Below, in pieces: positions 6,009 through 13,978 of a stretch of 17,585 bases of DNA. The number at the start of each line of letters is the position of its first letter. Within the stretch, counting starts at the first letter, position 1. Source of the DNA: Flavobacteriales bacterium (GTDB lineage Bacteria > Bacteroidota > Bacteroidia > Flavobacteriales > Crocinitomicaceae); assembly GCA_947375085.1 (NCBI GenBank), contig CANCEQ010000045.1:1-17585 (forward strand). The letters are read 5' to 3'. A model generated the notes under the pieces. That model was not told the origin of the DNA. It searched no databases and saw only the letters and a program-made list of their open reading frames with translations. A program made the translations under genes and the position numbers.

Positions 6009-7238
6009 TTAAAAAAAGTCACTTATTAAAAAAAAGCTTCCGAAAATTAGAATTGTATCTTTTTCATTTATAGTCTTTTGAGCTAATTCTAATGCAGTAT
6101 TTGGATTTAAAAAAAAGTTACTATTTAAATTGTAAAAGTCTGATTTTTCTATAAGTTGATTTAATTTAGCACTTCTTTCATTACTGAATTCTGTAAAAAA
6201 GTACTCCGCATTATTTGGAAATAACCTAAATATTGATTCCAAGTCTTTGTCTGAACTTGTTCCGTAGACTATTTTTAAATTTCCTTGGTTGATTTTTTCA
6301 ATACTTTTAAGTGTTGCTTTAATTCCATCATAATTGTGTGAAACATCCATGATAGTTAAAGGTGAAGTGTTTATTATTTGCATTCTACCTCGAAAACCTG
6401 TATTTGAAGTTAAGTTTAATAAACCTTTAGAGATAGAATTTTTGGTAATAGTAAATCCTAAATTATTTAATAAAGGAATTGAAGTTTCAATTATCTTGTA
6501 ATTTTTAAGTTGATAATCTCCTAATAAAGGAAACCCCTCAGGAATTTCAGTTTGTATTTTTTCGGCTAAAAATAGATCTGATTTTTTTTCGTTAGCTATT
6601 TTTTCAAATACATGTATTGTTTCTCTTAATGTTTCACCAATAACAATAGGAACGCCATTTTTTATTATTCCACCTTTTTCTGATGCTATTTTTTCCAATG
6701 TGTCACCAAGAAAATTCGTGTGTTCTAGTCCTATATTGGTAATTATGGAAAGTATAGGTGTGATAATATTGGTAGCATCCAGTCTTCCTCCTAATCCTGT
6801 TTCAATTACACAAACGGTGCATTTTAGATTTGAGAAATGAATCAGAGCCATCGTCCAAGTGATTTCGAAAAAAGACGGTTCAAAATCAAGTTGAAAAGAT
6901 TTTATTTTGTTGCAGAAACTGATGACTTCATTTTCAGAAATCATTTTACCATTTATACGAATTCGTTCTCTAAAGTCTTCAATGTGTGGAGAAGTAAATA
7001 AACCAACTTTTTCTCCTGACTCTTGAAGAATCGAGGCAATCATACTTGAAGTAGAACCTTTACCATTAGTTCCTGCAATATGAATAAATTTTAAATCTAA
7101 ATGAGGATTTCCAAATAACTCACTTAATCGTAAACAATTAGTTAAATCGGGTTTGTAAGCAGATGCTCCAACTTTGTGATAGGCCGGAAATTGATTAAAT
7201 AGCCATTCTATCGTGTTTGAATAGTTATTATCGGGCAT
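6009..7238 (-). CDS. folC: bifunctional folylpolyglutamate synthase / dihydrofolate synthase, 409 aa
   Basis: A Mur-ligase-family enzyme that adds glutamate to dihydropteroate or folates using ATP, in the cytoplasm. The P-loop HIAGTNGKGSTSS is at residues 53-65. It is followed by the FolC block GLFTSPHIEDFRERIRING and the metal-site neighbourhood ETGLGGRLDATNII. Next comes ITNIGLEHTNFLGDTLEKIASEKGGIIK, with the lysine that is usually carbamylated in this family within reach. The C-terminal ligase domain contains VSHNYDG and ends with the family's IFGSFFLISD. The length is normal. The start overlaps the tonB stop by 11 bp, implying translational coupling in the exbB-exbD-tonB-folC cluster. Which of the two activities dominates cannot be told from sequence. 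Confidence 0.95.
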   Translation of the reverse strand: MPDNNYSNTIEWLFNQFPAYHKVGASAYKPDLTNCLRLSELFGNPHLDLKFIHIAGTNGKGSTSSMIASILQESGEKVGLFTSPHIEDFRERIRINGKMISENEVISFCNKIKSFQLDFEPSFFEITWTMALIHFSNLKCTVCVIETGLGGRLDATNIITPILSIITNIGLEHTNFLGDTLEKIASEKGGIIKNGVPIVIGETLRETIHVFEKIANEKKSDLFLAEKIQTEIPEGFPLLGDYQLKNYKIIETSIPLLNNLGFTITKNSISKGLLNLTSNTGFRGRMQIINTSPLTIMDVSHNYDGIKATLKSIEKINQGNLKIVYGTSSDKDLESIFRLFPNNAEYFFTEFSNERSAKLNQLIEKSDFYNLNSNFFLNPNTALELAQKTINEKDTILIFGSFFLISDFF

Positions 7239-8013
7239 TTAAAATGATTGTTATAAATGCTTCTTCAATACCAGCTCCAGCTTTTTTATTGTATTTCGCT
7301 TGACTGATTGTAGCAGCAATAACTTTATTGATAATCGTTTGGCTAGTTGTTGTTGTTCTAGATGTGCTTACGGCGCTGATTACGTTCCCGTTTTCATCAA
7401 TTTTTACTCTTAAATTGATTTTATTATCTACATCTGATTCAATGTTTTCTACATTAGGGTCATTCAAACGAATTCTTCTAGCACCTGCGTTGCCTCCTCC
7501 AGATCCAGGACCGTTTCCAGGACCTCTTCCTTCGCCAGTATCAGGACCAAAACCTACACCTTTTCCTTTACCTACACCTCCTCCAGTTCCAGAACCATTT
7601 CCTCCGTCTGCAGTGAATAAATTTGTTGATTTCTTGGTGCTTGTAGCTGTATTTTGAGAATTTTCAGCAGTGGTTTTATTTGATTTCCCATTATCTTTCA
7701 TTGCAACTGCTTCACTCGTTTTACTAGTTACTACATGATCAGTTTGCGGTTTTGGAGTAGGGTCAACTTTATCATTTGATGGTGTTCCTCCGCCACCTCC
7801 TCCGCCACCTTTTTCAGTGATTGGAGTAACTTCTTTAAATTCTTGAATTGTTTCCAACGGAATATCCGTCACAAGTGTAATGGCATTTATTTTAGGTTTA
7901 CTATTTTCAATACTACTTATATATAGTAAAATAAATACAATAAGGAGTGTTGCACTAGATGCTAACACTCCTATTTTTTTATCTTTTAATTCAGAACTAC
8001 TTATTGTTTCCAT
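7228..8013 (-). CDS. TonB-like energy transducer with glycine-rich linker, 261 aa
   Basis: This is the likely transmitter of proton-motive energy from ExbB/ExbD to outer-membrane receptors. Residues 15-33 form a single membrane anchor near the N-terminus, so most of the protein is periplasmic. The linker is Gly-rich rather than Pro-rich: eight glycines at 69-76 and a Gly/Ser/Pro stretch at about 137-177. The C-terminal 80 residues (NKINLRVKIDENGNVISAVST onward) match the TonB C-terminal pattern 'V.v.idenGnv..a.v..s'. The YP motif of enterobacterial TonB is not seen. It lies 93 bp after exbD and overlaps folC by 11 bp. The family is well supported by context; the partner receptors are not in the window. 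Confidence 0.85.
   Translation of the reverse strand: METISSSELKDKKIGVLASSATLLIVFILLYISSIENSKPKINAITLVTDIPLETIQEFKEVTPITEKGGGGGGGGTPSNDKVDPTPKPQTDHVVTSKTSEAVAMKDNGKSNKTTAENSQNTATSTKKSTNLFTADGGNGSGTGGGVGKGKGVGFGPDTGEGRGPGNGPGSGGGNAGARRIRLNDPNVENIESDVDNKINLRVKIDENGNVISAVSTSRTTTTSQTIINKVIAATISQAKYNKKAGAGIEEAFITIILNAR
7786..7809. repeat. tandem 12-bp repeat inside tonB
   Basis: TCCTCCGCCACC is repeated twice, perfectly and back to back, and encodes the Gly8 tract of the linker. Gain or loss of one unit would change the linker by four glycines without shifting the frame. Confidence 0.8.
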
Positions 8014-8106
8014 AGTCTTTACTTTTTAGTTAAAACAAAACTTAAAGATTCGTTGTTTTTTATATAACGCACCCTTTCTGTTTGGTTATACTTTTCATAA
8101 AGTTAT

Positions 8107-8502
8107 TTAACTTGCTTTTGTTGCGATAACAAATTTTAAATTGTTTTTTACTCCAATTTGAAGTACATCAATTAAACTTTGAACCTGCATATCAAAAGGG
8201 ATTCTTACGATTACTGTTTTATCAGTTTCACTTGCCATTTTTTCAAGTAACACTTTTTCTAAATCATTAAAAGCAATTTCTTCTTTATCTAGAAAGAATT
8301 TCTTTTCAGCAGTAACAGATAATGTTAAATGTTGTTTTGTTGTTTGTTCATTTGTTTTAGCTTTCGGAAGTGCCATTTTTATAACATTCGGATTCGCTAA
8401 TGTTGATATAATCAAAAAGAATAACAACAAAAAGAACATAATATCACTCAAAGCAGAAGTTGCAACTTCTACATGGAATCTTTTATTTCGTTTTATCGCC
8501 AT
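8107..8502 (-). CDS. exbD: biopolymer transport protein ExbD, 131 aa
   Basis: One of the two proteins of the proton channel that drives TonB. A short cytoplasmic tail is followed by one transmembrane helix (about 18-35, SDIMFFLLLFFLIIS). It starts with the conserved, protonatable Asp (D20, matching Asp25 of E. coli ExbD). The periplasmic domain (about 60-131) ends with the ExbD-type 'vviraP...yq.vidvl...' segment, here TVIVRIPFDMQVQSLIDVLQIGVKNNLKFVIATK. The length is standard. It overlaps the end of exbB by 20 bp, which implies coupled translation and a fixed stoichiometric link to ExbB. Confidence 0.95.
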   Translation of the reverse strand: MAIKRNKRFHVEVATSALSDIMFFLLLFFLIISTLANPNVIKMALPKAKTNEQTTKQHLTLSVTAEKKFFLDKEEIAFNDLEKVLLEKMASETDKTVIVRIPFDMQVQSLIDVLQIGVKNNLKFVIATKAS

Positions 8503-9241
8503 TGTTTGGTCGTTGAATAATGTTTACAAATTCTAAATTTACTTTTTGAACATTTAACGCAAATGAGTCAATCATACCATTCAATAAGTGGTAAGCAGCA
8601 AAAGCAATAATACCAACGATTAATCCACTTCCTGAACAAATCATTTTTTCATAAAGACCTCCAGAGATATTTCCGATACTTACATTTTCTGTAATAGAGA
8701 TGCTATAGAAAATTTTAATTACACCAGCAATTGTACCGATGAATCCTAAAGTTGGAGCAATACCTGCTACTAATCCTAAATGTCCCAAACTTTTTTCCAT
8801 TTTACCAATTTCAATATTGGTTACTTTGTCCATGTTTGATTCAATTTCAGAAACTGGTCTCCCAACTGTACATAATCCTTCTTTCACAATTTGTCCAAAA
8901 GCAGTTTTATCTCCAGAAACAAATGTGATTGCAGGCTCAAGATTTCCCGCTGTTAAATTTGATTTGATATTGTTTAATAAGTTTGAATCAAATTTCGCTG
9001 TTCTTTTAATATATCTATATTTTTCAACTGTTACGAAGATTGTATAGAATAACAAAAGGCAAATAGGAATTAAGAATACACCCCCTTTAATAAAAAACTC
9101 AAAAGCCGAAATTTCAGTTTTGACTAAAACAGTTTCAGCAGCAGCATTTGCAGCAGGTTCAGTACTTTCAATTTGTCCTGTAACAGTCCCAATTATAGCG
9201 AACGTAATTACAACAATGGCTAATTTTAAATATTTTTTCAT
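8483..9241 (-). CDS. exbB: MotA/TolQ/ExbB proton channel family protein, 252 aa
   Basis: This inner-membrane protein forms the pentameric channel around ExbD. An N-terminal hydrophobic segment (7-23) ending TVTGQ may be a cleaved signal peptide, a common addition in Bacteroidetes ExbB. The three core helices are at about 50-72, 156-178 (GLVAGIAPTLGFIGTIAGVI, the ExbB/TolQ signature) and 200-222 (MICSGSGLIVGIIAFAAYHLL). The cytoplasmic loop (75-150) has the usual length. It is the first gene of exbB-exbD-tonB-folC. The expected promoter lies in 9242-9393, but I could not find a consensus element. TolQ is an alternative name; the companion TonB-like gene favours ExbB. Confidence 0.93.
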   Translation of the reverse strand: MKKYLKLAIVVITFAIIGTVTGQIESTEPAANAAAETVLVKTEISAFEFFIKGGVFLIPICLLLFYTIFVTVEKYRYIKRTAKFDSNLLNNIKSNLTAGNLEPAITFVSGDKTAFGQIVKEGLCTVGRPVSEIESNMDKVTNIEIGKMEKSLGHLGLVAGIAPTLGFIGTIAGVIKIFYSISITENVSIGNISGGLYEKMICSGSGLIVGIIAFAAYHLLNGMIDSFALNVQKVNLEFVNIIQRPNNGDKTK

Positions 9242-9393
9242 TACTTTCTTAAAATAGTTTAATTGCGTAAAAATAAATCTTATATCACTCGACTAAATTG
9301 CTATATAAGATAGTTTTCCACAGTCATTTGTTTTTAGTGTTGCGTAATAATGATTTTCCTAATTTTATTTTAGTTAGAAAATAGTTTGCACAT

Positions 9394-9428
9394 AAAAAAA
9401 AGGAGTAAGAAATGAATCTTACTCCTTT
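9394..9428 (-). terminator. terminator after the amino-acid dehydrogenase gene
   Basis: On the minus strand an 11-bp stem (arms 9418-9428 and 9399-9409) with an 8-base loop is followed by a run of eight T. It begins 22 bases after the dehydrogenase stop. This separates that gene from the exbB cluster. Confidence 0.88.
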
Positions 9429-9450
9429 CGGGAAATTATTGTAAATTGTT

Positions 9451-10689
9451 TTAGACTAATTGGTTCAATGCTATTTCGAAAGCAGTTTTAGCTATACCTG
9501 TTTTATTAGAATTTTTAGCGTGCGCTGCTTTAAGAGCATTTTCAATTGTTGAACTAGTATCTTCAAAAATTCCTTTATCAGAAATTTCTTTTAAGTCGTT
9601 ACTCATTAAGTAAGCGAAAACTCTCGCCATTCCACAATTTGAAATAAAATCAGGAATGATTGAGATTGTATTGTCAGCTTCATCAGCGATTGGGCCAAAG
9701 AAGATTTCAGGATCAGCGAAAGGAACATTTGCACCAGATGAAATTACTTGAACTCCAGCTTTTACCATTCTATTTAATTGATCTTTTGTGATCATTCTAG
9801 AACCAGCACAAGGAATAAATACATCTGCTTTTAAATCCCAAATTTTAGAATTGATCTCGTCATAAGATAGTAAATTTGGATGTGTGATTTCGTTTCCGTT
9901 TTTGTTTAGGAATAATTGTTTGATTTCTTCAAAAGAGAATCCTTCTTCGTTAATTAAACCACCAACACGGTCAATGATACCAACAACCTTTGCTCCTTGT
10001 TGTGCTAAATAATAAGCTCCTGCTGAACCTACATTTCCCCAACCTTGAACGATTACTTTTTTATCTTTTACAGAGTCAGAACCGTTATTCCAAATAGAGT
10101 AATAATGCTTGATAGATTGAGCTACTCCGTAACCTGTTATCATATCAGCAACAACATATTTTCTATTTACATCAGGAGAAAATTGAGTATCTTCCAATAC
10201 TTTTAATACCCCTTGTCTTAATTGACCAATACGGTTAATTTTTTGAGCTTCTCTAGGTTGAAAATGTCCATTGAATACTCCTTCTTGTGGATGCCAAACA
10301 CCGCAATCTTCAGTCATAGGGATTACTTCGTGAATTTCGTCAACATTTAAATCTCCACCTGTTCCGTAGTAATGTTTTAATAAAGGGGTTACTGCAGCAT
10401 ACCATCTTTTTAATACTCCTTCTTTTCTAGGGTCTTTAGGATCGAAATTAATTCCTGATTTAGCACCTCCAATTGGTGGTCCAGCTACCGTGAATTTCAC
10501 TTCCATTGTTTTAGCTAGAGATTCAACTTCTCTCTTATCTAAACCATTTCTCATTCGGGTACCACCACCTGCAGCACCACCACGAAGAGAGTTTATTACT
10601 ACCCATCCTTCTGCTTCAGTTTCAGCATCTTTCCATTCGAAAACTATTTCCGGACGTTTATTTTCAAATTTTTCTAATAAATCTTTCAT
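9451..10689 (-). CDS. Glu/Leu/Phe/Val dehydrogenase family enzyme, 412 aa
   Basis: This catalyses NAD(P)-dependent oxidative deamination of an amino acid, or the reverse amination. Both family domains are present. The N-terminal substrate domain has the block AGPPIGGAKSGINFDP (69-84) with the catalytic lysine K77; K65 is a second conserved lysine. The C-terminal Rossmann domain has VQGWGNVGSAG with GxGxxG at 216-221 and the acidic D240 ending strand two. This is the shorter form of about 410 residues. The sequence does not tell me reliably whether the substrate is Glu, Leu or Phe. It is monocistronic: its own terminator lies downstream and a consensus -7 box upstream (10713-10720). The neighbours do not point to a pathway. 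Confidence 0.93.
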   Translation of the reverse strand: MKDLLEKFENKRPEIVFEWKDAETEAEGWVVINSLRGGAAGGGTRMRNGLDKREVESLAKTMEVKFTVAGPPIGGAKSGINFDPKDPRKEGVLKRWYAAVTPLLKHYYGTGGDLNVDEIHEVIPMTEDCGVWHPQEGVFNGHFQPREAQKINRIGQLRQGVLKVLEDTQFSPDVNRKYVVADMITGYGVAQSIKHYYSIWNNGSDSVKDKKVIVQGWGNVGSAGAYYLAQQGAKVVGIIDRVGGLINEEGFSFEEIKQLFLNKNGNEITHPNLLSYDEINSKIWDLKADVFIPCAGSRMITKDQLNRMVKAGVQVISSGANVPFADPEIFFGPIADEADNTISIIPDFISNCGMARVFAYLMSNDLKEISDKGIFEDTSSTIENALKAAHAKNSNKTGIAKTAFEIALNQLV

Positions 10690-10712
10690 TGTAGGCTTTT
10701 TAACAATCGTTC

Positions 10713-10720
10713 CAAAGATA
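10713..10720 (-). promoter_or_regulatory. -7 promoter element of the dehydrogenase gene
   Basis: On the minus strand this reads TATCTTTG, a perfect TAnnTTTG. Transcription would start near 10707, leaving a leader of about 17 bases before 10689. A TTG element is not seen at standard spacing. Confidence 0.45.
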
Positions 10721-10876
10721 ACAAAGAAAATATAGTTTGAAAATGATTTTTAACAGTTTAACGTTTTATTTTAGAATTGTTAGTAAATTATAGAACGATT
10801 CATTAATATTTTAACATATTGTAATCGTTTAATGGTTTGTTGGATTTGCATTTTAATTGAGGTTAAACTGAGAAGC

Positions 10877-10910
10877 AAAAAAAAAGGTTCAATTAATTTG
10901 AACCTTTTTA
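10877..10910 (-). terminator. terminator after the small exported protein gene
   Basis: A 12-bp perfect stem (10881-10892 and 10898-10909) with a 5-base loop is flanked by A and T runs, directly after the stop of the gene at 10921. The symmetric A/T tails would let it work in both directions. Confidence 0.85.
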
Positions 10911-10920
10911 AATATTTTTT

Positions 10921-11343
10921 TTATAAATCATCAGGAAGATTGATTTCTTTATAAACTTGTTTTTTAGGTTTTAATTTTTCAATAAAAACAATTCTAAATT
11001 TTTCTCCATCTGTTGTGTAAATCATTTCTGAAATTCCATTCGTAATAGTAGGAGGTGTTTTTTTAGCATTGTAGAATTTTTTCTCCATTAATTCATATGA
11101 ATTATCATTGAATTGAAGAAATACAGAAGTAATAGTTCCGTTTTCAACTCTAACCTTACCGCCAACACATCTTGTTCCTGTTTCTTCAAAAAAACTAACA
11201 ATAACATTTGAATGAATAGCATCCGCAACAGTATTTGCACCTCTTTTAGCAAATGCTTCTTCAAGTTTTTTAAAGCAATCACTTTGAGAAAAAGAGCTTA
11301 AAGAAAGGAGTAGAACCGATAATAATAGAAAGTGTTTTTTCAT
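10921..11343 (-). CDS. small exported protein of unknown function, 140 aa
   Basis: I do not recognise this protein. The chosen start at 11343 gives a textbook signal peptide (MKKHFLLLSVLLLSLSSFSQ, cleavage near residue 20). It leaves a mature domain of about 120 residues with two cysteines (SDC near its start and TRCVGG), which could form one disulfide. An in-frame ATG 36 bases upstream (11379) is unlikely because a perfect -7 promoter element lies over it. The mature part is Lys-rich with alternating hydrophobic strands (ITSVFLQFNDNSYEL, KFRIVFIEKLK), suggesting a small beta-rich periplasmic or lipid-side protein. It is divergent from gmhA and has its own terminator, so it is a single-gene unit. 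Confidence 0.75.
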   Translation of the reverse strand: MKKHFLLLSVLLLSLSSFSQSDCFKKLEEAFAKRGANTVADAIHSNVIVSFFEETGTRCVGGKVRVENGTITSVFLQFNDNSYELMEKKFYNAKKTPPTITNGISEMIYTTDGEKFRIVFIEKLKPKKQVYKEINLPDDL

Positions 11344-11376
11344 AATCACATTGTTTAATTGGACAATAGTCCGTTT

Positions 11377-11384
11377 CAAATATA
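11377..11384 (-). promoter_or_regulatory. -7 promoter element of the small exported protein gene
   Basis: On the minus strand this is TATATTTG, a perfect TAnnTTTG, 34 bases upstream of the start at 11343. A TTG lies at 24 bases instead of the usual 19-23, so recognition may be suboptimal. Confidence 0.55.
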
Positions 11385-11404
11385 GTAAGTTTGATTGAAT
11401 ATCA

Positions 11405-11434
11405 TTGTCAAGGCACTATTTTTTTTTAAATTTG
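11405..11434 (+). promoter_or_regulatory. gmhA promoter
   Basis: TTG (11405-11407), exactly 19 bases, then TAAATTTG (11427-11434) fully match the Bacteroidetes consensus. Transcription would begin near 11440, leaving only about 8 bases before ATG at 11448. It lies about 20 bp from the divergent promoter of the exported protein gene. Confidence 0.7.
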
Positions 11435-11447
11435 ACAAAAAACAACA

Positions 11448-12023
11448 ATGATGAGCACTAAACAAATAGCGGACCATTTTTTTGAAGCAGTAGATGTATT
11501 GGTTAAATTTAATACAGAAGAAAATTTTCTTAAGATTAAAAATGCAGGAAATCTAATTGTCGATTCTTTTAAAAATGGAGGCAAGGTTTTTAGCTGTGGA
11601 AATGGTGGTTCAATGTGCGATGCAATGCATTTTGCTGAAGAATTAACGGGTAGGTACAGAGAAGATCGAAAAGCTTTGCCTGCTATTTCAATTTCAGACG
11701 CTAGTCATTTATCATGCGTTTCAAATGATTATGGGTATGAATTTGTTTTTTCAAGATATATAGAAGCTTTGGGTAATTCAGGAGATATTTTAGTTGCGAT
11801 CTCTACTTCTGGAAATTCTAAAAATGTGATAAATGCTATAAACTCAGCTAAAGCAAAAGGGATGCTCGTTATTGGATTAACTGGAAAGGATGGGGGGGTA
11901 ATGAAAGATTTATGCGATGTTGAAATAAGAGCTCCATTTTCTAATTATGCTGACCGAACTCAAGAAATTCATATAAAAGTTATTCACTCTTTGATTGATT
12001 ATATAGAGAGAAACATCGATTAA
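11448..12023 (+). CDS. gmhA: phosphoheptose isomerase (sedoheptulose-7-phosphate isomerase), 191 aa
   Basis: This converts sedoheptulose 7-phosphate to D-glycero-D-manno-heptose 7-phosphate, the first step of heptose synthesis for LPS or other glycans. The SIS fold shows nearly the whole GmhA core: [20 protein letters not shown] (49-68), [10 protein letters not shown] and TGKDGG. The end matches too, at [15 protein letters not shown]. With M1 at 11448 the numbering coincides with remembered E. coli GmhA, so metal and catalytic residues H61, E65, Q172 and H180 are all present. I therefore prefer 11448 to the ATG three bases later. No other heptose gene is adjacent; fur follows after a 112-bp gap. 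A G7 tract at 11892-11898 lies inside the gene. Confidence 0.95.
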   Translation: MMSTKQIADHFFEAVDVLVKFNTEENFLKIKNAGNLIVDSFKNGGKVFSCGNGGSMCDAMHFAEELTGRYREDRKALPAISISDASHLSCVSNDYGYEFVFSRYIEALGNSGDILVAISTSGNSKNVINAINSAKAKGMLVIGLTGKDGGVMKDLCDVEIRAPFSNYADRTQEIHIKVIHSLIDYIERNID

Positions 12024-12081
12024 ATCTAGATAATTTCATTTTTCACGATGTTAATAACACATTAAAAATAGATGTGATTGG

Positions 12082-12114
12082 TTGAATTTAGTTTGTACTA
12101 AATTATTAATTTCG
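12082..12114 (+). promoter_or_regulatory. possible fur promoter
   Basis: TTG at 12082-12084 is followed by 22 bases and TAATTTCG (12107-12114), one mismatch from TAnnTTTG. The start would be near 12120, about 15 bases before the preferred ATG at 12136. This also supports that start over the ATG at 12082. Confidence 0.4.
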
Positions 12115-12135
12115 TCCTTTGGTTTTAATTATAAA

Positions 12136-12585
12136 ATGGCAACACAGGAACTTCAATCAACTGTAAAACAAATTTTCTCCGCTTATATGGAGCAGAATAG
12201 CCACAGGAAAACTCCTGAACGATTTGCAATACTTGCTGAAATTTATGATTATCAAGGTCATTTCGATGTTGAGTCTTTGTATATCAAAATGAAAAATCAA
12301 AATTATAGAGTTTCTAGAGCTACTTTATATAATACAATTGATTTGTTGTTAGCTTGTAATTTGGTTCGAAAACATCAATTTGGAAAAAACATTGCCCAAT
12401 TTGAAAAATCACATGGTTCAAAGCAACATGATCATATTGTGTGTACAGATACTGGTGAATTAATAGAATTTTGCGATCCTAGAATACAATCTATAAAAGC
12501 GACAATTGAAGAATTATTTGATATGAAAATCGATCATCATTCATTGTATTTTTATGGAGTTAGGAATAAAAAAGAAAATAAATAA
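12136..12585 (+). CDS. fur: Fur-family ferric uptake regulator, 149 aa
   Basis: A metal-responsive repressor of iron uptake. The N-terminal winged helix (about 13-85) contains HRKTPERFAILAEIY and the recognition segment VSRATLYNTIDLL. The dimerisation and metal domain carries H98-D-H100 and the HHSLYFYG end with H134-H135. The first cysteine of the classical CxxC site is present (C103) but the second is Thr (CTDT). A further Cys sits at C113 (EFCDPRI), a pattern I associate with flavobacterial Fur proteins. I start at 12136 (MATQELQ) because the upstream ATG at 12082 adds 18 atypical residues that overlap the predicted promoter. It probably autoregulates and affects TonB-dependent uptake genes, but no clear Fur box is visible here. 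Confidence 0.92.
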   Translation: MATQELQSTVKQIFSAYMEQNSHRKTPERFAILAEIYDYQGHFDVESLYIKMKNQNYRVSRATLYNTIDLLLACNLVRKHQFGKNIAQFEKSHGSKQHDHIVCTDTGELIEFCDPRIQSIKATIEELFDMKIDHHSLYFYGVRNKKENK

Positions 12586-12697
12586 GAGTGAGCTTTTACT
12601 TTTTAGGTGAAAATAAATCTCATTAAATTGCTAAAATAAATAAAATATATACGATTTATATTTCTTTTAAAAAGATTATAAATCATTTTAAGAATAA

Positions 12698-13975
12698 ATG
12701 ATAATGAAGGTAGATGTATTATTAGGCCTACAATGGGGTGATGAAGGTAAAGGGAAAATTGTCGATGTATTAACTCCAGAATATGATATTATTGCTCGTT
12801 TTCAAGGTGGGCCAAATGCAGGGCATACTTTAGAATTTGAAGGAATTAAGCATGTTTTAAATACTATTCCTTCTGGAATTTTCAGAGAAAATGTTTTGAA
12901 TATTGTTGGAAATGGTGTTGTACTTGATCCTGTACTTTTTCAAAAAGAATTAGAAAAATTAATTCCTTTTAATGTTGATTACAAAAAGAGATTGTTGATT
13001 TCTAAAAAAGCTCATTTAATCTTACCTACTCATCGACTTTTAGATGCTGCTTCAGAAACAGCAAAAGGAAAAGATAAAATAGGTTCTACTTTAAAAGGTA
13101 TCGGTCCAACTTACATGGATAAAACTGGTAGAAACGGATTAAGAGTAGGTGATATATTCTCTCCAAATTTTAAAGAAAAATACGACTGTCTAGTTGAAAA
13201 ACATGTTGGAATCTTAAAACATTATGAAGGTTTTGAATATGATTTAGCAGAACTTGAAGGTCCATGGTTTGAAGGAATTGAAACTTTACGTGGATTGCAA
13301 GCGATTGATAGTGAGCACTATTTGAATAATGCTTTAAAAGAAGGTAAAAAAGTACTAGCTGAAGGAGCACAAGGAACAATGTTAGATATTGATTTTGGAA
13401 CTTATCCTTTCGTAACTTCTTCAAATACTGTAACAGCAGGTACTTGTACAGGTTTAGGTGTTGCTCCAACAACAATCGGTAAAGTAATAGGTATTTTTAA
13501 AGCATATTGTACACGTGTTGGAAGTGGACCTTTCCCAACTGAATTAGATGATGAAGTTGGAGAATTTATTCGTAAAGAAGGTCACGAATTTGGGGCTACA
13601 ACTGGTAGAGCTAGAAGATGTGGATGGATAGATTTACCAGCATTGAAATATGCAATCATGGTGAATGGAGCAACTGAATTATCTATGATGAAATCAGATG
13701 TTTTAGATAAATTTGAAACGATTAGAGTGTGTACTCATTATATCATCAATGGTGAAAAATTAGATTATTTCCCATTCGATATTACGGATTCAGAAATTAC
13801 ACCTGTTTATGAGGATGTTAAAGGATGGAATTGTGACTTAACTAAATTATCATCTTATGCTGATGCACCAAAAGAATTAAAGGATTATGTTCTTTATTTG
13901 GAAGATAAATTAGGTGTTCCAATTACAGTTGTTTCAGTTGGACCAGACAGAAAACAGACGTTAGAAAATAACTAA
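12698..13975 (+). CDS. purA: adenylosuccinate synthase, 425 aa
   Basis: This catalyses IMP + aspartate + GTP to adenylosuccinate, the first committed step to AMP. Diagnostic blocks are LLGLQWGDEGKGKIVDVL (8-25, GTP loop and catalytic Asp), FQGGPNAGHT (37-46), GSTLKGIGPTYMDKTGRNGLRVGD, AEGAQGTMLDIDFGTYPFVTSS and GATTGRARRCGW. The end, VSVGPDRKQTL, is the normal C-terminus. The length is complete. The ATG two codons in (12704) is equally possible. A TATATTTC resembling the -7 box lies at 12657-12664, but its TTG is too far (26 bases). It is the first gene of purA-OstA-like, the two being 3 bp apart. Confidence 0.97.
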   Translation: MIMKVDVLLGLQWGDEGKGKIVDVLTPEYDIIARFQGGPNAGHTLEFEGIKHVLNTIPSGIFRENVLNIVGNGVVLDPVLFQKELEKLIPFNVDYKKRLLISKKAHLILPTHRLLDAASETAKGKDKIGSTLKGIGPTYMDKTGRNGLRVGDIFSPNFKEKYDCLVEKHVGILKHYEGFEYDLAELEGPWFEGIETLRGLQAIDSEHYLNNALKEGKKVLAEGAQGTMLDIDFGTYPFVTSSNTVTAGTCTGLGVAPTTIGKVIGIFKAYCTRVGSGPFPTELDDEVGEFIRKEGHEFGATTGRARRCGWIDLPALKYAIMVNGATELSMMKSDVLDKFETIRVCTHYIINGEKLDYFPFDITDSEITPVYEDVKGWNCDLTKLSSYADAPKELKDYVLYLEDKLGVPITVVSVGPDRKQTLENN

Positions 13976-13978
13976 TAA

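Noticed and set aside
7328..7657. Pro-rich plus-strand frame opposite the TonB gene
   Set aside because: The Pro-rich reading is the complement of the Gly-rich linker and is a composition shadow.
8739..9047. Plus-strand frame opposite exbB
   Set aside because: It lies wholly within exbB, whose membrane helices and signature are clear.
9340..9362. Fur-box-like AATAATGATTTTC upstream of exbB
   Set aside because: It matches only part of the 19-bp Fur consensus, and such AT strings are frequent in this DNA.
13170..13475. Minus-strand frame opposite purA
   Set aside because: It lies wholly inside purA, which is highly conserved; the frame has low-complexity Leu/Gln content.
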